In this document: positions 43,746 to 54,606 of the stretch, one piece after another
Layout: every line of letters begins with the position of its first letter
How positions within the stretch are numbered: position 1 is the stretch's first letter
Assembly: GCA_035624425.1 (NCBI GenBank)
Contig: DASPRN010000087.1
Location: forward strand, 12,194 to 76,193
Reading direction: 5' to 3'
DNA length: 64,000 nt
From: AC-32 sp035624425
Lineage (GTDB): Bacteria > Actinomycetota > Thermoleophilia > Gaiellales > Gaiellaceae
Made by a program: the position numbers and the translations under genes
The notes under the pieces: model-generated
The model's database searches: none
What the model was told of the DNA's origin: nothing
Seen by the model: only the letters and a program-made list of their open reading frames with translations

Positions 43746-44644
43746 ACGCGTCTCGCCTCCGACCGGCCGAACAGCCCGGTGGGCCGGATGAGCAGGACGC
43801 CGAGGATCACGGCCAGCGCCACCGGCAGGCGAAGCGTGGTCCCGACCCAGCCGACGTAGGTGCCGATCAAGGTGACGAAGACGCCGAGCAGGAGGCTGCC
43901 GACGACCGCGCCGAGCGGGCTCTCGATCCCGCCGAGGACCGCCCCGGCGATCGCGTAGAGGAGCACCGGCTGCATCAGGTTCTGGTCGAAGCTGCCGAGC
44001 GCCGGCGCGGTCAGCATCCCGGAGACGGCGCCGAGCGCGGCGGCGAGGCCCCAGCCGAGCGCGAGCATCCAGCTGACGCGGATCCCGAGCAGGCGGCTCT
44101 CGTCGGGGTTGGCCGCTGCGGCGCGCAGGGCGAGCCCGAGCTTCGTGTAGCGAAACAGGCCCCAGAGCAGGACGACCAACCCGAGCGAGACCGCGATGTT
44201 GCCGAGGTCCTGGATCGAGAAGGCGACGCCCGCCACGTCGATCGGCCTGGTCGAGAACGCGTTCGGGATCGTGCGCCTCTCGGGGCTCCAGAAGATCTTC
44301 GACGCGCCGTCGACGACGAAGAGCAGGCCGAGCGTGACGATCACGACGGTCAGCACAGGTGCGGCCTCGACCGGGCGGATCACGACGCGCTCGACGGCGA
44401 TGCCACCCGCGAACGAGATGGCGACCGTGAGGAAGAACGCGGCCCAGAACGCGAGGCCGTGATTCACGAGCGACCAGGCGATGAAGACCGAGAACATCGC
44501 CATCTCGCCCTGCGCGAAGTTGATCACGCCGGTCGAGCGGTAGATGAGGACGATCGCGAGCGCCAGCAGCGCCCAGGTGCCGCCCGACGAGAGGCCGATC
44601 ACGGTTTGCTGCGCGAGCTGCGTCCAGTCGAGGGCGAGAAACAT
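43742..44644 (-). CDS. Branched-chain amino-acid ABC permease LivH (second copy)
   Basis: 300 residues from ATG at MFLALDWTQLAQQTV. GGTWALLALAIVLIYRSTGVINFAQGE and KLGLALRAAAANPDESRLLGI are LivH signatures. No Shine-Dalgarno of note precedes the ATG, but the stop of livF is 2 nt away and coupling is likely. Forms the pore with LivM. Confidence 0.91.
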   Translation of the reverse strand: MFLALDWTQLAQQTVIGLSSGGTWALLALAIVLIYRSTGVINFAQGEMAMFSVFIAWSLVNHGLAFWAAFFLTVAISFAGGIAVERVVIRPVEAAPVLTVVIVTLGLLFVVDGASKIFWSPERRTIPNAFSTRPIDVAGVAFSIQDLGNIAVSLGLVVLLWGLFRYTKLGLALRAAAANPDESRLLGIRVSWMLALGWGLAAALGAVSGMLTAPALGSFDQNLMQPVLLYAIAGAVLGGIESPLGAVVGSLLLGVFVTLIGTYVGWVGTTLRLPVALAVILGVLLIRPTGLFGRSEARRV

Positions 44645-44646
44645 GG

Positions 44647-45363
44647 CTAGTACCCGAGGTACGAGCGTCGGACCGATTCGTTGCGGCGCAGCTCGGCGCT
44701 CGTTCCCGCGAGCGCGACCCGGCCGGACTCGAGCACGTAGGCGCGAGAGGAGGCGCTGAGCGCCAGGCTCGCGTTCTGCTCCACGACGAGGACGGTCAGG
44801 CCCTCGCGCTCGTTGAGCTCGCCGACGATCCGGAAGATCTCGGCGACGACCTTCGGGGCCAGCCCGAGCGAAGGCTCGTCCAGCAGCACCAGGCGCGGCC
44901 GCAGCATCAGCGCTCGCGCGAGCGCGAGCATCTGCTGCTCGCCGCCGCTGAGGGTGCCCGCCCGCTGGTCGCGCCGCTCCTCGAGCCACGGGAAGTGACC
45001 CAGCACGCGCCGCTCGTCCTCCCGCACGGCGGCCCGGTCGCGGCGGGTGTAGGCGCCGAGGCGCAGGTTCTCGGCGACGGTCAGCTCGGAGAGCGTTCCG
45101 CGCCCTTCCGGCACGTGCGCGATTCCGAGCCGCGCGACCGACTCGGGCGAACGCCTGGCGATGCTCTTGCCGGCGAACGCGATCGCACCGCTGCGCCTGA
45201 CCGTCCCGGAGACGGCCCGCAGCGTGGTTGTCTTGCCGGCGCCGTTCGCGCCGAGGACGGCGACCACCTCGCCCTCGGCGACCGCAAGCGAGACGCCGTG
45301 CAGGGCCCGCACCTGGCCGTAGCGGGCCTCGACGTCCTCGAGCTCGAGGAGGGCCTCAAGCAT
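44647..45363 (-). CDS. Branched-chain amino-acid ABC ATPase LivF (second copy)
   Basis: 238 residues. Walker A GANGAGKTT, signature LSGGEQQML, Walker B LVLLDEPSLGLAP. C-terminal YVLESGRVALAGTSAELRRNESVRRSYLGY is LivF. It overlaps the livG stop by 8 nt. Confidence 0.92.
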   Translation of the reverse strand: MLEALLELEDVEARYGQVRALHGVSLAVAEGEVVAVLGANGAGKTTTLRAVSGTVRRSGAIAFAGKSIARRSPESVARLGIAHVPEGRGTLSELTVAENLRLGAYTRRDRAAVREDERRVLGHFPWLEERRDQRAGTLSGGEQQMLALARALMLRPRLVLLDEPSLGLAPKVVAEIFRIVGELNEREGLTVLVVEQNASLALSASSRAYVLESGRVALAGTSAELRRNESVRRSYLGY

Positions 45364-46060
45364 CGACTGTTCCGAGGTAGGCCTCGATCACCGCGGGGTC
45401 GTTCTGCACCTCGGCCGGGGTCCCGCTCGCGATCCGGCGGCCGAAGTCGAGCACGTGCACGCGGTCGGCGATTCCCATCACCAGGCGCATGTGGTGCTCG
45501 ACCAGGAGGAGCGTCAGCTCGAAGTCCTCGCGCAGGCGGCGGATCAGCATGCCCAGCCGCTCGACCTCCTCGTGGTTCAGCCCACCGGCCGGCTCGTCCA
45601 GCAGCAGGAGGCGCGGGCCCGAGGCCAGCGCGCGGGCGAGCTCGACGCGCTTCTGCACGCCGTACGGAAGCTCACGCGCCTGCCGGTGGGCGAGGGCGGC
45701 AAGGCCGACATAGCCGAGGATCTCGCGCGCGCGGCGGCCCCGGCGGGCATGCCTGCCGATCAGCACGTGCTCGAGCACCGTCATCGAGCCGAACAGCTCG
45801 ACGTTCTGGAAGGTGCGTGCGATTCCGCGGCGGACGATCCCGTGGGCCGGCGTGCGCAGGAGGCTGTGCCCGTCGAAGGCGATCTCGCCGCTGTCGGGCC
45901 GGTAGAGGCGGGTGATCAGGTTGAAGACGGTCGTCTTGCCGGCGCCGTTCGGGCCGATCAGGCCGACGATCTCGCCCTCGTTCACGTCGAGCGAGACACC
46001 GTCGACCGCGACGATCCCCTCAAACCGCCGCGTCAGCTCCTCGACCGCAAGCAGGGCCAC
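45356..46060 (-). CDS. Branched-chain amino-acid ABC ATPase LivG (second copy)
   Basis: 234 residues from GTG at MALLAVEELTRRFEG, the first gene of the second operon. Walker A GPNGAGKTT, LivG-type PYGVQKRVELARAL in place of LSGGQ and Walker B LLLLDEPAGGLNHEE. It is shorter than the first LivG because the segment after LIGRHARRG is reduced by about 20 residues. Possible longer start at 46099 has no better signal. Confidence 0.9.
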   Translation of the reverse strand: MALLAVEELTRRFEGIVAVDGVSLDVNEGEIVGLIGPNGAGKTTVFNLITRLYRPDSGEIAFDGHSLLRTPAHGIVRRGIARTFQNVELFGSMTVLEHVLIGRHARRGRRAREILGYVGLAALAHRQARELPYGVQKRVELARALASGPRLLLLDEPAGGLNHEEVERLGMLIRRLREDFELTLLLVEHHMRLVMGIADRVHVLDFGRRIASGTPAEVQNDPAVIEAYLGTVDA

Positions 46061-46088
46061 GGCGGGGGACCTTAAGCTTCGGGATGGC

Positions 46089-46499
46089 GTGAAGCGCACC
46101 GGTCGACGCGGATAGGTCGCCTTCGGGCTCGCTGCCTCCGCCGTCGGCTGGGCCCTGACGCTCGTCGCGGCGGCCTTCCTGGCGCCGGCGTATCAGGGCG
46201 AGGACTGCGGCCCCAGCCGCGTCTGAACGTCGTCGAGCTCGACCCTGTTCGCCGTCAACGGCTGGTGGGTTGTCGAGTTACTTGCCGGCGTCGTGCTCGT
46301 GGCGATGCTGGCCTTCTGGGGGCTGCACAGGCGCTGCGCGTCGGGAAGCCGGCGGGCGGCACAGCTTGCGACCTCCTGCACCGCAGTGCTAGCAGCGTTC
46401 ACGGTCGTCACCGGCTTCTCGATCGGACTGCTCGTCCTCCCGGTGGCGGTGCTCCTGGTGGCTTCCGCGGCGCTGGTCCAGACCGCCGGACCGACCTAG
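46089..46499 (+). pseudogene. Small membrane protein gene with two in-frame stops
   Basis: A single frame runs from GTG (MKRTGRRG) through TAG (46113-46115), a hydrophobic segment (VAFGLAASAVGWALTLVAAAF), TGA (46224-46226), and then three further hydrophobic helices to a final TAG. Amino-acid choice on both sides of the stops stays protein-like and the frame does not shift. The first stop follows eight codons and the second falls in a loop (CGPSRV-stop-TSSSSTLF). Two nonsense changes in otherwise intact sequence indicate recent inactivation, sequencing error, or much less likely recoding. I do not recognise the family. Confidence 0.6.
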
Positions 46500-46509
46500 T
46501 AACACAGTG

Positions 46510-46514
<5 letters not shown>
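46498..46514. terminator. Perfect 17-bp palindrome between convergent genes
   Basis: AGTAACAC-A-GTGTTACT overlaps the final TAG of the decayed gene and the TAA of the YyaL-like gene. Convergent position suggests a bidirectional terminator, but the 8-bp stem is AT-rich for this genome and has no U-run; an operator is also possible. Confidence 0.4.
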
Positions 46515-48411
<1,897 letters not shown>

Positions 48412-48428
48412 AGCACTAGGCTAGCTTC

Positions 48429-48965
48429 GTGATCGAGCTCGAGACCGAGCGCCTGTGGCTGCGCCCTCCTCTCCCCGAGGACGCCGAGGCGCTCGCGCCG
48501 ATGTACGCCGATCCTGAGGTGATGCGATACCTCGGCGACGGGCGCACACTGACGCCGAGGCAGACGGCGGGCTCGGTCCAACGCATGATCGGAGCCTGGG
48601 AAGCCGACGGCTTCGGGCTCTTCACCACCGTGCGCAAGGACGACGAGGCGGTGATCGGGCGCGTGGGCCTGATCGTCTGGAACACGAAGACCTGGCGGAC
48701 GACTCGCGCCAACGCCGACGGCCCGAAGGAGCTCGAGGTCGGCTACACGATCGGCAGGCCGTTCTGGGGTCTCGGCTACGCGACCGAGGCGGCGGGCGCT
48801 GCACGTGACTATGCCCTCGGCAAGCTCGAGGCGAAGCGGCTGATCGCGCTCATCATCCACGGCAACGACGCGTCGGCCAACGTGGCGCGCAAGCTCGGCT
48901 TCGAGCACGAGCGGGACATCATGTTCGGCCGTCGCGACGCGGGCCTGTTCGCGCTCGAGGCGTGA
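48429..48965 (+). CDS. GNAT acetyltransferase, RimJ/RimL type
   Basis: 178 residues. MIELETERLWLRPPLPEDAEALAPMYADPEVMRYLGDG is the classic RimJ/L start, and GYTIGRPFWGLGYATEAAGAARDYAL the acetyl-CoA loop. Targets can be ribosomal proteins or small amines; unknown here. GTG start. Divergent from the thioredoxin-domain gene, so transcription starts probably lie within ~17 nt or inside the neighbour. Confidence 0.9.
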   Translation: MIELETERLWLRPPLPEDAEALAPMYADPEVMRYLGDGRTLTPRQTAGSVQRMIGAWEADGFGLFTTVRKDDEAVIGRVGLIVWNTKTWRTTRANADGPKELEVGYTIGRPFWGLGYATEAAGAARDYALGKLEAKRLIALIIHGNDASANVARKLGFEHERDIMFGRRDAGLFALEA

Positions 48966-48975
48966 GCGCCTTCGC

Positions 48976-49833
48976 TCAGCCCGCCGGCCAGGTGCCGGCG
49001 CGGTAGAGCTGGCCCTCGAGCCTTCGCCCGAGCACGCCTTCCAGCCACGTCGAGGCCGCGATCAGCGCGTCGAGGTCGACGCCCGTCTCGATCCCCTCGC
49101 CCTCGAGCAGGTAGGCGAGGTCCTCGGTCGCGATGTTGCCGGTCGCCCGCGGCGCGTACGGGCAGCCGCCGAGCCCGCCGAGCGAGGCGTCGAGCACCGA
49201 CGCTCCGGCCTCGAGCGCCGCGAGCGCGTTCGCGTAGCCGGTGTTGCGCGTGTTGTGCCCGTGGAAGCCGGCCGCGCCCGTGCGGGCGACCAGTGCGCGC
49301 ACCGCGTGCGGCACCGCGACGCCGATCGTGTCGGCGAGGACGACTTCGACCCCGTCGAAGCGCGCGGCCAGCTCCGCGACGCGGCCCGGGTCGACGCGGC
49401 CCTCGAAGGGGCAGCCGAACGCGACGCTGATCGTCACCGTCGCCGGCGCCGAGGCCGCGGCCAAGATCCGCTCGACGCGCTCGACCGCCTCGCCCAGCGA
49501 CGCGTTCCCGTTGCGCTGGTTGAACTCCTCGGTCGCGCCGAGCGTCGCGTTGACCCGGTCGAGCCCGGCGGCGGCGAACCGCTCGTACCCCTGCTCGTTG
49601 AGGACAAGGCCCGAGTACTGCGTGCCGTCGCGCCTGACGATCCCCGCGATGACCTCCTCGGCCCGAGCCATCTGCGGCACGAGGTCGTCGCGCACGAAGC
49701 TGACCGCCTCGACCCGGGGCAGGCCGGCGGCCGCGAGCCGGTTGACGAGATCGGCCCGCACGGCCGGCTCCAGCACCTCGCTCTCGTTCTGCAGCCCGTC
49801 GCGCGGGCCCACGTCGCAGAGGGTCAGGGCCAT
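48976..49833 (-). CDS. Hydroxymethylglutaryl-CoA lyase
   Basis: 285 residues of the HMG-CoA lyase branch of DRE-TIM enzymes. DVGPRDGLQNE is the N-terminal metal and substrate motif, FHGHNTRNTG the second metal motif, and SLGGLGGCPYAPRATGNIATEDL holds the catalytic Cys (GGCPYA). Splits HMG-CoA into acetyl-CoA and acetoacetate in leucine breakdown, which fits a genome with strong branched-chain amino-acid uptake. Overlaps the PPOX gene by 1 nt. Confidence 0.92.
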   Translation of the reverse strand: MALTLCDVGPRDGLQNESEVLEPAVRADLVNRLAAAGLPRVEAVSFVRDDLVPQMARAEEVIAGIVRRDGTQYSGLVLNEQGYERFAAAGLDRVNATLGATEEFNQRNGNASLGEAVERVERILAAASAPATVTISVAFGCPFEGRVDPGRVAELAARFDGVEVVLADTIGVAVPHAVRALVARTGAAGFHGHNTRNTGYANALAALEAGASVLDASLGGLGGCPYAPRATGNIATEDLAYLLEGEGIETGVDLDALIAASTWLEGVLGRRLEGQLYRAGTWPAG

Positions 49834-50237
49834 CAGCGGCCCAGGCCGTGCGAATCGATGCGCTCGGCGTGGATGCGCGCGCTGATGCGCTGCTCGCCCT
49901 GCGCGTGCGAGAAGGTGCCCTCGCCGAGGTACTTCCGGTGCAGCCGGTCGATCTCCTCCTTCGCGCCCTCGGTCGTGAGCTTCACCGTGCCGCTCACGGC
50001 CAGCCAGCGATGCACGTCTCCCGGGTCGAGCACGAGCATCGACACGCGCGGGTCCCGGCGCAGGTAGCGCTCCTTCGCACGGCCGACGGCGGTGTTGAAC
50101 AGGACGCCCTCGTCGTCCACGTCGACCCAGACCACGGTCGAGTGTGGGGAACCGTCGGGGCGGAGCGTCGTGACCGTGCCCACGTTCGGCTCGGCCAGGA
50201 ACTCGCGCTCGGCAGGGGTCAGCGTCGCGTCTCCCAT
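49833..50237 (-). CDS. PPOX-class flavin/F420-binding protein
   Basis: 134 residues from ATG at MGDATLTPAEREFLAEP. VGTVTTLRPDGSPHSTVVWVDVDDEGVLFNTAVGRAKERYLRRDPRVSMLVLD is the split beta-barrel of pyridoxamine-phosphate-oxidase-like proteins; in actinobacteria many bind F420. Reductase or biliverdin-binding roles are possible. It overlaps the HMG-CoA lyase start (TGATG). Confidence 0.88.
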   Translation of the reverse strand: MGDATLTPAEREFLAEPNVGTVTTLRPDGSPHSTVVWVDVDDEGVLFNTAVGRAKERYLRRDPRVSMLVLDPGDVHRWLAVSGTVKLTTEGAKEEIDRLHRKYLGEGTFSHAQGEQRISARIHAERIDSHGLGR

Positions 50238-50367
50238 TGGCCTCGATAGGCTAGTGGCTCGCTGGGAGCTCGCGTCCTCGTCGGTGACGAGATCCGCCTG
50301 GTAGCCACGGGGTGCATGGGAAGAGCTCAGGACCTGGACACCCCCGTCAGGACGAAGACGAGGACCT

Positions 50368-51390
50368 TTAGCCGCCGAGCCAAGCGAGTTGCCCTGCGGG
50401 CACCTTCCAGCGCACGGTTGCAACGCCACCGACGACGCGGTGAAAGACGACTGCGTTGGCCTCTACGACCGCGACCCACTTGCCGTCCGGCGACCAGTCC
50501 GCGTAGACGCCTTCGAACGTTCGAGGGGCCTGACCGTGGAAGCAACCGAGGTCGACCAGCCGGACCACGGAGGCGCCTACGGTGAGCGCCGCGCAGTTGT
50601 CGGGCGCGAGGTCGGCTGTGATCGTCTCGGGGTGTGCGGGCGTGCTCGGCGCCACCGGCGCCGAACCGACGAGGCGCCTGCCCTTGTAGCGATCGACCCG
50701 CCGCCCGCCCACGTCCACCACCAGCGAGCCGTCGACGCCCCAGGCGAAGCTCCGGACAGCTCCGCGGGCCGTCAGCAGACGGCGCCCACCGACCAGAATC
50801 TGGCGACGGCCATTCACCGACGCCGTCACGCCGCGGAGGTCGTACGCCAGCGGGCAGTAGTGAAGACGCTTCGGCCCTTGACCGAGCCGGAGTTCGAACC
50901 CGGACTCGAAGGTGTCGCACCAGGCGAGCTTCGAGCCGTCCGAGCTCCACGCGAATGGAGAAACCGCGTCGTACTCGCCGAAGCGGGCCCGCGGGCGCGC
51001 GAGGTCGCGGACGCTGAAGCGCCTCTTCACACCACCCGAGCCGCCGACGCCGTACGCGACGTACGTCCCCACGCGGGGGGCCGAGACCTCACAAGTCGTC
51101 GCCAGCCGCGGGAGCGCGACCGCTCGACCGGAGCGGAGGTCGAACGCGCGAAGCCGGCAAGCGCCGGGGGCGGTGAAGGCGATGAGACCCGGCGCGGCCA
51201 AACCCGGCAAGCTCGGCGCCCGCTGATCAGTCGTCGCCGCCGTAGGTGCCCGACCATGTCGCGCACCGTCGGCCGTCAGCCGGTGCCGGACCGCGTCCCC
51301 GAGCGCGGCCACAGCGACCGCGATCACGGCGATCACGAGGGCGAGGTCGCGCGCCCTGCGGGAACGAACGAGCTTGACGATGGCCAGCAA
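50368..51390 (-). CDS. Membrane-anchored beta-propeller-like protein
   Basis: 340 residues. An N-terminal membrane helix (LALVIAVIAVAVAALG) anchors an extracytoplasmic domain with repeats of WSSDGSKLAW, FAWGVDGSLVV and YADWSPDGKWVAVVEAN, the TolB/WD40-like PD40 pattern. Cysteines are scattered. Such proteins act in adhesion or as sensors, but no role can be assigned. It stands alone; about 130 nt on its downstream side (50238-50367) show nothing clear. Confidence 0.75.
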   Translation of the reverse strand: MLAIVKLVRSRRARDLALVIAVIAVAVAALGDAVRHRLTADGARHGRAPTAATTDQRAPSLPGLAAPGLIAFTAPGACRLRAFDLRSGRAVALPRLATTCEVSAPRVGTYVAYGVGGSGGVKRRFSVRDLARPRARFGEYDAVSPFAWSSDGSKLAWCDTFESGFELRLGQGPKRLHYCPLAYDLRGVTASVNGRRQILVGGRRLLTARGAVRSFAWGVDGSLVVDVGGRRVDRYKGRRLVGSAPVAPSTPAHPETITADLAPDNCAALTVGASVVRLVDLGCFHGQAPRTFEGVYADWSPDGKWVAVVEANAVVFHRVVGGVATVRWKVPAGQLAWLGG

Positions 51391-51433
51391 TCATTGCGCA
51401 CCCACGCGACGAAGAGACAACCGCCGCCGGCGG

Positions 51434-52369
51434 CTAGCCGATCGCGACCATCCGCTCGATGGCGCCGCGCGCGCGCTCGGCGATCTCCGGCTCGACCACG
51501 ACCTCGTGCTTCCGGTCGCGGAGCGAGTCGCGCAGCTTCTCGAGCGTGATCATCTTCATGTACTTGCAGATCGCCCGTTCGGAGACGGCCTCGAAGCGCT
51601 TGCCCGGCGCCTCCTTGTTCAGCCGGTGGAGAATGCCCGTTTCGGTCGCGACGAGGAATCGGCTCTTCGACGAGCCCTTCGCGAAGTTGACCATTCCCTC
51701 CGTCGAGAGGATGTGCGTCCGCCCGTTCGCGAACGCCATGCACTGGCTCGCGCAGCCGCACTCGGGATGGACGAGCAGCTCCGCGTCGGGTGCGTCGCGC
51801 TGCCAGCGCTCGATGTCCTCGGGGCGGATGCCGGCGTGGACGTGGCACTCGCCGAGCCAGATCGTGAGCTTGCGCCCGGTGACCCGCTCGAGCCAGATCC
51901 CGAGGAACATGTCGGGAAGGAACAGGATCTCGCGGTCGGCCGGGATCGCCTCGACGACGGCCTTCGCGTTGCCGGACGTGCAGCAGTAGTCGCTCTCGGC
52001 CTTGACCTCGGCTGTCGTGTTCACGTAGGAGACGACGACCGCCCCGGGATGCTCCCGCTTCCAGTCGCGCAGCTGCTCCGCCGTGATCGACGCGGCGAGC
52101 GAGCAGCCGGCGTCGAGGTCGGGGATCAGCACGGTCTTCTCCGGCGAGAGGATCTTCGCGGTCTCGGCCATGAAGTGGACGCCGCAGAAGACGATCGACC
52201 CGGCTTCGGCCGCGGCGGCCTCCCGGGAGAGGCCCAGGGAGTCGCCGACGAAGTCCGCCACGTCCTGCACCTCGGGCACCTGGTAGTTGTGGGCGAGGAT
52301 GACGGCGTCGCGCTCGCGCGCGAGCGCCCACACCTCGTCCTGCAGCGTGGCGATCCCAGCGGTGCTCAC
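51434..52369 (-). CDS. nadA: Quinolinate synthase NadA
   Basis: 311 residues from GTG in a GTGA overlap with the nadC stop. NadA condenses iminoaspartate with dihydroxyacetone phosphate using a [4Fe-4S] cluster; ligands are in VFCGVHFMAE, DYCCTSGNA and HPECG. AHNYQ and FLPD substrate motifs are present. Last gene of nadB-nadC-nadA. Confidence 0.94.
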   Translation of the reverse strand: MSTAGIATLQDEVWALARERDAVILAHNYQVPEVQDVADFVGDSLGLSREAAAAEAGSIVFCGVHFMAETAKILSPEKTVLIPDLDAGCSLAASITAEQLRDWKREHPGAVVVSYVNTTAEVKAESDYCCTSGNAKAVVEAIPADREILFLPDMFLGIWLERVTGRKLTIWLGECHVHAGIRPEDIERWQRDAPDAELLVHPECGCASQCMAFANGRTHILSTEGMVNFAKGSSKSRFLVATETGILHRLNKEAPGKRFEAVSERAICKYMKMITLEKLRDSLRDRKHEVVVEPEIAERARGAIERMVAIG

Positions 52370-53175
52370 AGGATTTCCATCGAGACGTCGAGGGCGCGCG
52401 CCGAGTGCGTCAGCGCGCCGATCGAGATGAAGTCGACGCCGGTCTCGGCAGCTGCCCGCACGTTGTCGAGCCGGATGCCGCCGGACGCCTCGAGCTTCGC
52501 GCGGCCCGCGTTGAGCGAGACGGCTTCTGAAAGCTCGGCCGGGGCCATGTTGTCGAGCAGGATCATGTCGGCGCCGGCGTCGAGCGCCTCGCGTACCTCC
52601 TCCAGGGTCTCCGCCTCGACCTCGACGGTCACCCCGGTTCCCTTCGCCCGCTCGACCGCGTCGCCGATCGAGGCACTCAGGCGAAGGTGGTTGTCCTTGA
52701 TCAGCACCCCGTCGTCCAGGCCGAGGCGGTGGTTCGTGCCGCCGCCGCAGCGGACTGCGTACTTCTCGACAGCGCGGAGGCCCGGGGTCGTCTTGCGCGT
52801 GTCGAGAATCACCGCGCTCGTGCCTGCGACCGCGTCGACGTAGCTGCGCGTCAGGGTCGCGATCCCGGAGAGGCGGCCGAGCACGTTCAGCGCCAGCCGC
52901 TCGCCGCCGAGGAGAGCACGCGCGCTGCCTTCGATGCGGGCGATCTCGCCCTCGGCCTCCACGCCGTCGGAGGAGAGCGCCTCGAAGTCGACGTCCGCGT
53001 CGAGCTCGGCGAAGACGGCCCGCGCCAGGTCGAGACCGCAGACGACGCCGCGCTCCTTCAGCAGGATCACGGCTCTCGCCCTCGCGCCTTCCGGGACGAC
53101 CGCCTCGCTCGTCAGGTCGCCGGCGCCGAGGTCCTCGGCGATCCAGGCCCGGACATCGACAGCCGTCACTTCCAT
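52366..53175 (-). CDS. nadC: Nicotinate-nucleotide diphosphorylase (carboxylating) NadC
   Basis: 269 residues. Catalyses quinolinate plus PRPP to NaMN. LNVLGRLSGIATLTRSYVDAV, ILDTRKTTPGLRAVEKYAVRCGGGTNHRLGLDDGVLIKDNHL and VEVEAETLEEVREALDAGADMILLDNM are the family signatures, with the Lys/Arg cluster for PRPP. Overlaps nadB by 10 nt. Confidence 0.95.
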   Translation of the reverse strand: MEVTAVDVRAWIAEDLGAGDLTSEAVVPEGARARAVILLKERGVVCGLDLARAVFAELDADVDFEALSSDGVEAEGEIARIEGSARALLGGERLALNVLGRLSGIATLTRSYVDAVAGTSAVILDTRKTTPGLRAVEKYAVRCGGGTNHRLGLDDGVLIKDNHLRLSASIGDAVERAKGTGVTVEVEAETLEEVREALDAGADMILLDNMAPAELSEAVSLNAGRAKLEASGGIRLDNVRAAAETGVDFISIGALTHSARALDVSMEIL

Positions 53176-54572
53176 GGCTCGAACACGGGCTCCCGCCCCG
53201 CTCGCAGGACGGTGTGCAGCCCGTCGAATGCCGGCTCCTGGTGCGGGAAGTCGGCGCGGAAATGGCCGCCGCGGCTCTCCCGGCGGGCGAGGGCGCTCTG
53301 CGCGACGAGCCGTGCGACCGGATGCACCGACGTGGCAAGCCGCTCGAGCCCGGCCCCGTCCCGGACGAGCCCTGCGTCACGCCACATCGCCCTGCGCAGC
53401 CCGGGCGCGACCGGCGGAAGCCTCCGGCCGACAGCCGGCGCCGGATCGAGTAGCGGCGGGAGCACCGGCTCGGCAGTGGCCGCGAGCGCGGCGCGCCGGG
53501 CGAAGACCAGACACTCCAGCATCGAGTTCGAGGCGAGCCGGTTCGCGCCGTGGACGCCTGTGCAGGCGCACTCCCCCGCGGCGTACAGGCCCGGCAGCTC
53601 CGTCCGCCCCTCGAGGTCCGTGACGATCCCGCCCATCGTGTAGTGGGCGGCCGGTTCGACCGGCACGGGCTCGTCCTCGGGCCGGTAGCCGGCCTCGGCC
53701 AGCCGGTGCATCAGGCCCGGAAACCGGGAGCGGTCGACCGGGCGGAGGTCGAGCAGGGCGGCACCACGCTCGGAGATCGCGCGCGCGACCACGTCTCGGG
53801 GCGCCAGCTCATCCGTGAAGCGCTCGCCCTCGTCGTCGACGAGCAGCGCGCCGGCGCCTCGCAGCGCCTCGCTCAGGAGCAGGCTCGAGCCCGCGAGCGC
53901 CGTCGGGTGGAACTGGACGAACTCGAGGTCGCCGACCGCCGCGCCCGCCCGGTAGGCCATCGCCAGCCCGTCGCCGACAGCGCCGGGCGGGTTCGTCGTC
54001 CGCGACCACAGCGCAGCGGCCCCTCCGGTGGCGAGCAGCACCGCACGCCCCCGGATCGCGCGCCGGTCGGTGACGATGCCGGCGCAGCGCCCGCCGGAGA
54101 TCCAGAGCTCGAGCGCCTGCTCCCCCTCGCTGACGTCGATCCGCGGCTCGGCCCGGACGGCGTCGGCAAGGGCTCGCGCGATCCGCTGCCCGGTCGCTGC
54201 GCCGTCGACGCTGAACACGCGGGGGCGTGAATGGCCACCTTCCAGCCCGAGCTCGTCGTCGAAGTCGACGCCCAGCTCGACGAGGTCGGCGATCCGCGCG
54301 GGGGCCTCCTCTGTCAGCACCTCGACGGCGCTCGTGCGGGAGAGCCCGCGTCCGGCCCGGATCGTGTCCTCGGCATGGAGCGCCGGGCTGTCGCCCGGCC
54401 GGGTCGCCGCGGCCAGGCCGCCCTGAGCGAGGTAGCTCGAAGAGGCGCCGACCGGGGCCTTGGAGAGCACGAGCACGCGGCCCTGCCTTGCGGCGGCGAG
54501 CCCTCCGAAGAGGCCGGCGATCCCGCTGCCGACGACGATCAGGTCGTAGGTTTGTTCCGTCTCGGTCGTCAT
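53166..54572 (-). CDS. nadB: L-aspartate oxidase NadB
   Basis: 468 residues. FAD-binding VVGSGIAGLFGGLAAARQG, substrate loop SSSYLAQGGLAAA, HAEDTIRAGRGL, and active-site Arg in the HYTMGGIVTD and RLASNSMLECLVF region. It oxidises aspartate to iminoaspartate, the first step of de novo NAD synthesis. First gene of the nad operon; its ATG is 8 nt from the nrtR-side palindrome, which fits repression. Confidence 0.94.
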   Translation of the reverse strand: MTTETEQTYDLIVVGSGIAGLFGGLAAARQGRVLVLSKAPVGASSSYLAQGGLAAATRPGDSPALHAEDTIRAGRGLSRTSAVEVLTEEAPARIADLVELGVDFDDELGLEGGHSRPRVFSVDGAATGQRIARALADAVRAEPRIDVSEGEQALELWISGGRCAGIVTDRRAIRGRAVLLATGGAAALWSRTTNPPGAVGDGLAMAYRAGAAVGDLEFVQFHPTALAGSSLLLSEALRGAGALLVDDEGERFTDELAPRDVVARAISERGAALLDLRPVDRSRFPGLMHRLAEAGYRPEDEPVPVEPAAHYTMGGIVTDLEGRTELPGLYAAGECACTGVHGANRLASNSMLECLVFARRAALAATAEPVLPPLLDPAPAVGRRLPPVAPGLRRAMWRDAGLVRDGAGLERLATSVHPVARLVAQSALARRESRGGHFRADFPHQEPAFDGLHTVLRAGREPVFEPWK

Positions 54573-54579
54573 TTCGGCT

Positions 54580-54606
54580 AGGTTATCGACTGTGAGTCGA
54601 AAACCT
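54580..54606. promoter_or_regulatory. Palindromic operator over the nrtR start, facing nadB
   Basis: AGGTTATCGACT (54580-54591), GTG (54592-54594, the nrtR start codon) and AGTCGAAAACCT (54595-54606) form a 12-bp inverted repeat with one mismatch. It lies between nadB and nrtR, 7 bp from nadB. NrtR proteins are NAD-biosynthesis repressors; the position predicts autoregulation and control of nadBCA. Inference. Confidence 0.7.

Noticed and set aside
46224..46226. TGA as selenocysteine codon
   Set aside because: The same gene also carries a TAG, there is no selenoprotein family match and no convincing SECIS-like structure.
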